64,000 nt of DNA. Source: Amoebophrya sp. A120 (taxonomy: Eukaryota > Sar > Dinophyceae > Syndiniales > Amoebophryaceae). The stretch's first letter is position 1; every line of letters starts with the position of its first letter. The position numbers were made by a program, and so were the translations under genes. Of this stretch, positions 57,352 to 64,000 are shown piece after piece. Where the stretch lies: the NCBI GenBank assembly GCA_905178155.1, contig CAJINV010000001.1:9321865-9385864 (forward strand), written 5' to 3'. The notes beneath the pieces were generated by a model, which saw only the letters and a program-made list of their open reading frames with translations, was not told the DNA's origin and ran no database searches.

Positions 57352-58662
57352 ATGGCGAACATGTCGGCGAAGTTTATGAAGGGGGCGTTCGTTGGGTGGA
57401 CGGACACGGTGGGCCTCCATTACAGCCATGACTTCGACGAGCAGAAGATTCGTGCGCTGGACGACAAGAAGAAGTTTCTGCAGCGGAAGCAGAAGCTGTA
57501 CAAGACGCACAAGATGATGATCCGCATGATCATCCCCTTCTCGTTCAGTTGCGAGACCTGCGGGCGGATGAACAACCTGGGTAAGAAGATCCAGATGCGC
57601 ATGGAGATGATCTGCGACGACTTCACCAACGGATACCAAAACTACCGGTTCTTCGGGAAGTGTCCCCACTGCCTGGCGCATTTCGTGTTCCGCACCGACC
57701 CGGAGGTGGCGGGGGGGTACCGGCTGGAGCTGGGGGGGCGGCGCGCCTACGAGGAGGCGGACGACCGAACCTCCCTGGAGCGGGCGTTGCAGTACGATGA
57801 GGAAGAGTACAAGGAGACGATGCAGTACAAGCAGGAACAGGCCCGGGAGGAGCTGGCTTTGGCCGACAACCTGGAGAACCTGATCCACTTCCGGAAGGAG
57901 CGGAAGAAGGACGGTACCATGCTGATGAACGCCCTGGACAAGCTGTTTTCCTCAAACGCGAACTCAGCCTTGGGGGAGGGAAATAATTATAGGCTAGAGG
58001 ACGGGGTCGGGATCGCGGGCGGCGGGAGTAGTACTGCTTCTTCTGCGCTCATGCCGGGCACGACCGCCGGGGAGGACTGGCAGATGAACGAAGCGGACGC
58101 AGTGGACTTCGAGATGTGGCTCGACACGGAGTACCAGCTGGCCCAGGAAGCCTTCGAGCAGACCGCCCGGGAGGAGCGGGGGAAGCAGCTGGATCGCGAG
58201 CTGATGACGTTGGAAGAAAGAGAGGAAGAGAAAATAGCGAACGAAGGTGGAGCCGCAGCGAATGTAGGGCCCAGGCCGATGAATCCGCCCACAATCGAAG
58301 TATCGGCGCAGAACCAGAAGAAGATGAAAATCAAGGCCTCGATTGCCGGGACAGACTTGGACATGAAGGAGATCCAGGCACAGCAGGACGCCGAGCAGCG
58401 AAAGCGACTCGGCACTTCCGGGCCCGGGAACGCGAGCATTAATCGATTCAAATCCATGTTCAACGCAAAGGTGTTTCGGGAACGAGAAGAGCGAAGTCCA
58501 CGGCGCGAACCACCACCTGGTGGAGCTGTATCGAAGGCCGCGAAAGTGGGAGGCTTGCTCGGCGGCACAGTTGCCAGCAACAAAGCAAGCACTTCCTCCG
58601 GGGGATCAGCGAAGCTAAAGCCCAAGGGTGGCTTTGACTACTCCTCATCCAGCGACGACTAG
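57352..58662 (+). CDS. YJU2/CWC16-family splicing factor
   Basis: ATG 57352 to TAG 58662, 436 residues, intronless. The conserved CWC16 core is at residues 45-135: HKMMIRMIIPFSFSCETCG, NNLGKKIQMRMEMI, YRFFGKCPHCLAHFVFRTDP. The two C-x2-C pairs (CETC, CPHC) form the family's zinc site. In yeast and animals YJU2 joins the Prp19-activated spliceosome and promotes the first catalytic step; the CCDC130 branch of the family is closely related, and I cannot decide between them from sequence alone. A Glu/Lys-rich coiled-coil region follows (YDEEEYKETMQYKQEQAREE), then low-complexity linkers and an acidic end (FDYSSSSDD). The N-terminus (SAKFMKGAFVGWTDTVGLHY) differs from the usual YYPPDFD start. Function is well supported; the paralogue is not. 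Confidence 0.9.
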   Translation: MANMSAKFMKGAFVGWTDTVGLHYSHDFDEQKIRALDDKKKFLQRKQKLYKTHKMMIRMIIPFSFSCETCGRMNNLGKKIQMRMEMICDDFTNGYQNYRFFGKCPHCLAHFVFRTDPEVAGGYRLELGGRRAYEEADDRTSLERALQYDEEEYKETMQYKQEQAREELALADNLENLIHFRKERKKDGTMLMNALDKLFSSNANSALGEGNNYRLEDGVGIAGGGSSTASSALMPGTTAGEDWQMNEADAVDFEMWLDTEYQLAQEAFEQTAREERGKQLDRELMTLEEREEEKIANEGGAAANVGPRPMNPPTIEVSAQNQKKMKIKASIAGTDLDMKEIQAQQDAEQRKRLGTSGPGNASINRFKSMFNAKVFREREERSPRREPPPGGAVSKAAKVGGLLGGTVASNKASTSSGGSAKLKPKGGFDYSSSSDD

Positions 58663-59217
58663 TGCAAGCCTTTGCTGTGGCGCATCGCCCTGATTCTGTA
58701 AAGTTTGCTTCACTGCAAATACTGCAGCGGCGAGGGTCTTCGATTCAGCATTCTTACGAAAGAGATGATTGAATTTTATTCGAGAGTGGCGACAAAAGCG
58801 ACGATATTGTAATTGTTACATTCCTGAAACAACTGAAACTCGCAGAAGAAGTTCAAATACGCATCCGCAGGCAAAGAAAATGCCGTTTCTCCTCAACGAT
58901 CTGTCTTGTTCTCGTGTTGTGGATCGCTGGTCGATCTTCTGCGCGCGTATGTGTTGGTTTTACTTTTAGGTCCTCGCCACTTGTTTGGTTTTCGGTCTCT
59001 TCCTTTCATCTCTTCGTTGCCAATTTTTTTTCGGTTTCTTTCTAGAAGATCTTCTGAACAATGATCGTACCCATGGTGTCTACTATTTCAACATCGCCAA
59101 ACTAAGATACAAGTCGGTCCGCAGCGTCTCGCCTCCACGCCCCCACTTTCTCCAAGGTTTTTCACCTAATGTAGATCTAGATGGTCATTGGCGTCGGAGA
59201 AGAATAGCAATTGCTAT
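58663..59217. other. Intergenic
   Basis: AT-rich, no supported frame. Confidence 0.45.
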
Positions 59218-59442
59218 AGAGCGGGGTAACAAATTCGGACGAGTTGTGGCCGTCCCACTTCTCACCCGCCCGGCCGGGTGGGTGACTAGTGGGACGGAAC
59301 CAGGACCCTGACCACGAGAACGGCGAAAAGCAAGACTCGGCCAGGTGGTCAGGCTCCTGGTTCCGTCCCACTAGTCACCCACCCGGCCGGGCGGGTGAAA
59401 AGTGGGACGGCCACAACTCGGCAGAATTTGTTACCCCGCTCT
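59218..59442. repeat. 225-bp fold-back element with 98-bp arms
   Basis: 59218-59315 and 59345-59442 are near-perfect reverse complements with a 29-base loop. Within the arms, GTGACTAGTGGGACGGAACC pairs exactly with its partner. The TAA at 59442-59444 at the end of the right arm closes the frame of the next gene, so the element lies just upstream of that ATG. No target duplication seen. Confidence 0.92.
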
Positions 59443-59456
59443 AACGTGAAATCTCG

Positions 59457-59907
59457 ATGCTTGAAGTGTGGCTTCCCGCGGTCGGTTGTTGCATTTTGGG
59501 CACGCTGAAAGGCATCCAGCATTCGTTCCACAAGCGCGGCGGACTGAAGTTGGCGGCGATCGCAAGCGCCGGCGTCGGCGGCGTTGCATACATCAAAATC
59601 TATCGAGGCGATCAGGACTGGTTTGGCTTTTAGTGCGGTTTCTTTGTCAGGTTTTGCATCGCGAAAAGTTTATCATTGGAACTGCTTTTGTACTGTCGCA
59701 GTTGTCCCGGTCCCATTCATATTCAACTTGCAATTTGTATTTGTGAAACGTACCAGGTTCCGCTACGTTCCGTACGCCAAACAACCCACGTATTTGAAGA
59801 AAAACTTTCCGTTCTACGTGTCCAGTTACTGTCTTTCTTTCTGCGGTGCCTACGCCACGCGAGAGGGCTACGTCAAGTTCATGTCTCGCTACATGTTGCC
59901 GAAATAG
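59457..59907 (+). CDS. Small single-pass membrane protein, 104 residues
   Basis: Exon 1 is 59457-59620 and exon 2 is 59757-59907, joined across a phase-2 GT-AG intron that creates DQDWFRYVPYAKQ. An in-frame stop lies 12 bases before the ATG, which fixes the start. The N-terminal half has hydrophobic, Gly/Ala-rich stretches (LPAVGCCILGTLKG, LAAIASAGVGGVAYI). The C-terminal half is rich in Tyr, Phe and basic residues (TYLKKNFPFYVSSYCLSFCG, REGYVKFMSRYMLPK). Size and composition recall small accessory subunits of mitochondrial inner-membrane complexes; this is inference and no family is named. Its ATG is only 15 bases from the fold-back repeat. Confidence 0.65.
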
Positions 59908-60881
59908 AACAGCAAGAAAGAAGGGAAGGCGAAGGCTTGAACAAGATGTTCTTGCCCTTACTCCTGCGTTCAAGATTCGGCTGCTTCCCTAGCGGAGCTG
60001 GACCTGTAGGAGCGGCAAGAACCACTTTACTGTCGTCTTGGCAGAGGACATTGCTTCACCGGAGCCCAGTGCATAGCTGCTTTTGCAGTCTGCACAATGA
60101 GCAGCACGGACTGGGATTGGGAACAACAGCCTCTGGACTGTTCGGTCTGGGGACAATGCTTAGTGCGACCAAATGGTCCCCAACACCGCATGCAGCCTGT
60201 TGCTACCTTAACTTAGTGGCCTTGATTCGGAATTGTGCCATTGTTTTCATGAACAAGACGAACAAGCTTGTACGCAGGAAAAAGCGAAAGCGCATGGGAG
60301 AACGCGTCAGTTTACGTTACAGGTAGTATTGCAACGCGGCACCTTGACGTCACACTCAGCAAGCTGATGAAGCACACAACTGCACCACACAGGCGCGTGG
60401 CAGCTGTATACAGTGCTTCTAGTTGTACGTTTTTTTGATAAGAATACATAAATTCGAAGCTCATCATGTGTTTGAGTGCCGGAGTGATTGTGAATGGAGG
60501 TTGCGTCTAGTATTTCCCTTTTTCGCTGGTTCGATGAAGTTGAAGGCAGCTCCTCGGATCTCGTCGTTTGTTGCGGATCGTGTCGTTGTTTCGCAAGATT
60601 GAAATTGATTGCATAACATCCGAATCGTATAAGAAGTATGTTGCACATCCACCACCTTTCATCTTGTCGCTTCGTAGGTGGAGGAAGTAGAATGTAACGC
60701 TCAGCATTTAGGAGTCGTTAGAAATCACGTCCCGTAATAAAACCAGAGTCAGGCGACGCAGGATCTTTTTTTAATTTAGCATTCGTATCACATCAATTCC
60801 TCTAGTACTTCGGGAAGTACACGTTCTCGCAGTCGCGTACCCGGAGACCCGTCGTCTCTGCTTGTCTCCCGGATCTCCACC
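59908..60881. other. Intergenic
   Basis: Frames on both strands are short or AT-rich. No RNA gene or repeat recognised. Confidence 0.45.
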
Positions 60882-63872
60882 ATGACGGACCTTTTCGGTG
60901 CCGCAGAGCTCGGGTTTTATCGGCGTGTATTCGACTCCGCGGAACTGGAGCCCGACGGTCAATTTCTTGGCGGAGTAAAGGGCGCCGAGTTGCTGGCGAA
61001 ATCAAGTACAGTTTTTGATGTATGCGCACGCCTTTGGTGTTGAGGGCGCCAAGAACGCCCACTACGTGGAGATAAGTACGAGCATGCAGTAATTCCTGGC
61101 TGCAAACATCATTTACAAGGACTTCACTCAAGGCTCTTGTCGGCCTATGTCAGCCTCTCCAAAAAAAAAAGAATGCATACACAATCCTCAGATCTCCCGC
61201 GCAAGACCCTGCACGAAATCTGGAACATAGCAGATGCGCGCAACGAGGGAAAGCTCGATTTTGCAGCATTCAGCGTCGCCTGTCGACTGGCTGCGCACGC
61301 GCAGCAGGGTGCCGCGATTTCGGATGACCTGGTGGAAAAGGAGCCGGCTGCTCCACTGCAGCTCAGTTCGAGTGGGCGAGCGACGCCGAGCACCTCGCCC
61401 CGCGTCGTGACGCCGACTGGCGCTGCGTCTTCCTCCTCCACCGCGCCGTCACAGGTACAATTGCCCCTCTGGCGAGGGCTCTGTGGCAAGTTTTGGCTTC
61501 TGCTAATGCTGCATCGCCCTATACCGGTAAAACTAAAAGTGTATGTGTAACATGATGAACATGTTGAGTACGTGGTAAGTGCTGGTATACAATAGCAGGT
61601 AGACTGGCGTCCCACGGATGGTGAACTGCAGCAATACCTCCAAGTGTTCCGCAGTGTGCAGCTAGAGCACACGCCCAGCCCGCCCCCCGGCTACGTGGAG
61701 AAGTGCGAAGCGACGCGGAGACTGTTCGCGAAAGCAGGGTTGTCCGCGGCGGAGTTCACGACGCTGTGGACCCTGGCGGACGTGGACGCCGACGGCCGGC
61801 TCTCCGTCAAGGAATTTTGCGTCGCCATGAACCTCGTGACCAAGTGCCAGAAACTCGGGCTGCCGCTCCCCACTTCCATCCCCGTCGATGCGAGCAACTT
61901 CAGTCTTCCCGCCTTTTCCCCGGTCCCTGTACCAGCCTCCGCTGTTGTCTCCGGGACCGGCGCAGCGTCGGCCTCGTCCGCCGTTGCACACGGGACCGCC
62001 GCGGAAACGGCAAGTGGCAACGGACCGCCCGTCACCCTGCCACTTGTGCCGCCGAACGGAGTGAATATCGGCGGTGCATCTTCGAGCACCAGCAAAATGG
62101 TCTCAACCGGGCCGCCAGGAGTCAATGGCGCTGCGGGAGAACCAGGGGCCACTGGGGAAGGCGGGAACCCGAGTGATCCGAGCGGCGCTTCCGCAGACGG
62201 AACAAGCAATGTGACGGGAGGTAATGCACCTTTTTCTCGATGTGGATTTTCCCTTGCGTACTCCCCTGTAGGTAACCTAACTCGTTGGACATAAGTACGG
62301 TCAAACTACAAAGGATTTTTTGAGATACATATTGAACATGTGAAAAGATCCGTTGTTGGATTCTGTTCCAATTCGATTGCGAATGCAGTGATATGTGAAC
62401 CGCAAACAACAATAGGTGGCATGCTCACTCGTGCATGGCGCGCGGAAGCTAAGATAGGCAATCAGGAGCTGAGTCCGGCGGAAATCGAGTTTCTCGAGGA
62501 GCGAGCCAATCTAGAACTGCAGATGCGCAGAAAGCGGGATTTCGAGCGGGCCATCTTGCGTCTCCGGCACCAGATCGAAGATTTGCAGGTACTTGCCGTG
62601 TAGTTTTTACTTACATCTATACTGAAAGTAAAAGTAGTTTTGCAGCTTTCGCGAGAGCAGGTCGAGACGCCGTAAAGATGTCCACACTCGAATTCTACAC
62701 AACGGAAACGATGACTGCAAACACGTCGACCAGGGAACAAACCATGCAAATGAAAATTCCAGGCGCATCAAAGCATCAAGGATGTCGAGCGTGCAAAGAT
62801 GGCGAGCCGGCTGGATGAGGTCGAGGCGAGCCACGAGTTCCTCCGCGGCCAAGTTGAACAGGTGGAAAACGACCTTCTGCTGATCGCCGAGTTGCACCCG
62901 AATCGAGCAACCGCGCAAGTGGACCCGGTCCTGCAGGAAAGCAGCGGAAACTTCGAAGAATTCCGCTCCAAAGCCCTACAAACCGTGCGACTGGACAGGT
63001 ATGCGCGGAAGATGGATTTGTTTTTGAAAAGGATTAGGATATAGGAATTGAGAGGAGGGTATGTAGCCGTTTTGATAGTAGAGGACTAGCTGCGCCGACG
63101 CCGTACTAGCCTGAATTTTTTGTTCGAAGTTCGTTCTAGTATACTGATCCAGCTGTTGCAATCCCAATCCCTATGTATTGCAATACTGTTCGATGTTAAG
63201 ATCACTGGACTGTGATAGCCATTCCCATTACCTAAATTTCATTGATCGTACAGGGAGATGGCCAGAATAGACAACGAGAAGCTGGAGGAGCTGCGCGTGA
63301 AGCTGAAGGCCATGGACCGCGAGAAGAAAGCTCTTTCCCAGAAAAACGCCATCCTGCTCGAAAAGTTCCGCCAGATCGAACAGGATCGGAGTTTGCTCAT
63401 GGCGAGTAGCATTTATTCCAACTTTTCGCTTGTAAATGCGTTCTACTTTTTTCGTACGGTACTACAAAAGGAGGAACATAAGTATCTCCAAAAAAGATGT
63501 TGTAGTAGTTCAAGTGATCTGATGAAGTGATCTGATGCACGTGATTCTGAATTTAAACAAGAAAATCCGACCAAAACAACAGACGTCGATACCGAGCGCT
63601 CCAAACTTTTGCTACTGCGGGAAGAGCGGCTGAAGCTGCTCACCGAGCGGTGTCAGCTCAAAGCACAAGAAGCAAGGTTGGGCCAGGAACTCGCGAGTAA
63701 ACCCACGTACCTGCAGAACACGAGGCCGCAGAACGATTTGATGTCGTTCAGCTCGCTGGAAATGCCGCCATCGAAGCAATGGCAGGCTTTTGGAAGCACC
63801 GCAGAGCCAGCAAACACCGACTGGACTTCGAACTTCAACGGGCCGACAAAGTGGGAGTCGTTCAAGAACTGA
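60882..63872 (+). CDS. Eps15-like EH-domain endocytic adaptor
   Basis: Seven exons (60882-61005, 61192-61454, 61599-62220, 62416-62588, 62763-62998, 63254-63405, 63562-63872) join with consistent phases across six GT-AG introns to give 626 residues. EH domain 1 (residues 1-85): LFGAAELGFYRRVFDSAELE then KSNLPRKTLHEIWNIADARN and LDFAAFSVACRLA. EH domain 2 (about 130-215): YLQVFRSVQLEHTPSPPPGY then TTLWTLADVDADGRLSVKEF, with a good EF-hand loop. A Gly/Pro/Ala-rich linker precedes a long coiled coil (EFLEERANLELQMRRKRDFE through REERLKLLTERCQLKAQEAR). The tail has WQAF and WESF motifs. EH domains bind NPF peptides in clathrin-type endocytosis, and in apicomplexans Eps15 works with K13 at the micropore, so a similar role is likely. 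None of its introns has introner features. Confidence 0.92.
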
Positions 63873-64000
63873 GAAAAGTACATTATGCCGTATGCGCCGA
63901 GGACCCGAAAGACTTATAGTGAAGAGGAACTGGTGGGATGGCGCAGTCCCATGGCTTTTAGAACTTCAGATAGAACATCAGAAGAGCCGCAATCCTTGCT

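Overview
This is nuclear DNA from a protist. Exons are GC-rich and lie in AT-richer flanks, several genes are split by introns, and many proteins carry long low-complexity insertions. All eighteen coding models I can support lie on the + strand. At least eight introns behave as inserted mobile elements: 200-400 bp, with terminal inverted repeats (TIRs), short flanking target duplications, and in most cases no GT...AG option. This combination (one-way gene order, TIR-bearing introners, non-canonical splice borders, ordinary GT-AG introns alongside) fits a parasitic dinoflagellate of the Amoebophrya/Syndiniales type. That placement is inference from gene architecture; no marker gene was available.

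Layout. 1-6408: the 3' part of a giant protein with repeated Ig-like (He_PIG-like) modules. 7-17 kb: a doubtful small gene, an unknown protein with two introners, a zinc-binding-looking protein with an NLS, a single-pass membrane protein and a small conserved-looking ORF. 17-21 kb: a low-complexity multi-exon gene. 22-31 kb: a two-TM protein, a secreted helical protein whose introns hold an introner and a separate 0.7 kb TIR element, and another secreted or anchored protein. 31-37 kb: two recognisable enzymes, a TATDN1-type TatD nuclease and aminoacylase-1, each split by an introner. 39-41.7 kb: three consecutive minisatellites with an assembly gap. 41.8-48 kb: an acidic protein, a CCCH zinc-finger protein with two introners and an apparent frameshift, and a four-exon small protein. 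49.6-50.7 kb: a G-rich 1.1 kb TIR element. 51-56 kb: a 1,446-residue protein with two introners of one family. 57-64 kb: a YJU2/CWC16 splicing factor, a large fold-back repeat, a small single-pass membrane protein, and a fully resolved seven-exon Eps15-like EH-domain protein.

The genes do not form an obvious pathway. The main biological signal is the introner system. Two families can be recognised by shared TIRs in unrelated genes. In the TatD, aminoacylase, helical-protein and 46-kb genes, removing the element plus one copy of the target duplication restores a continuous reading frame, and in the two enzymes it restores residues conserved in the human homologues.
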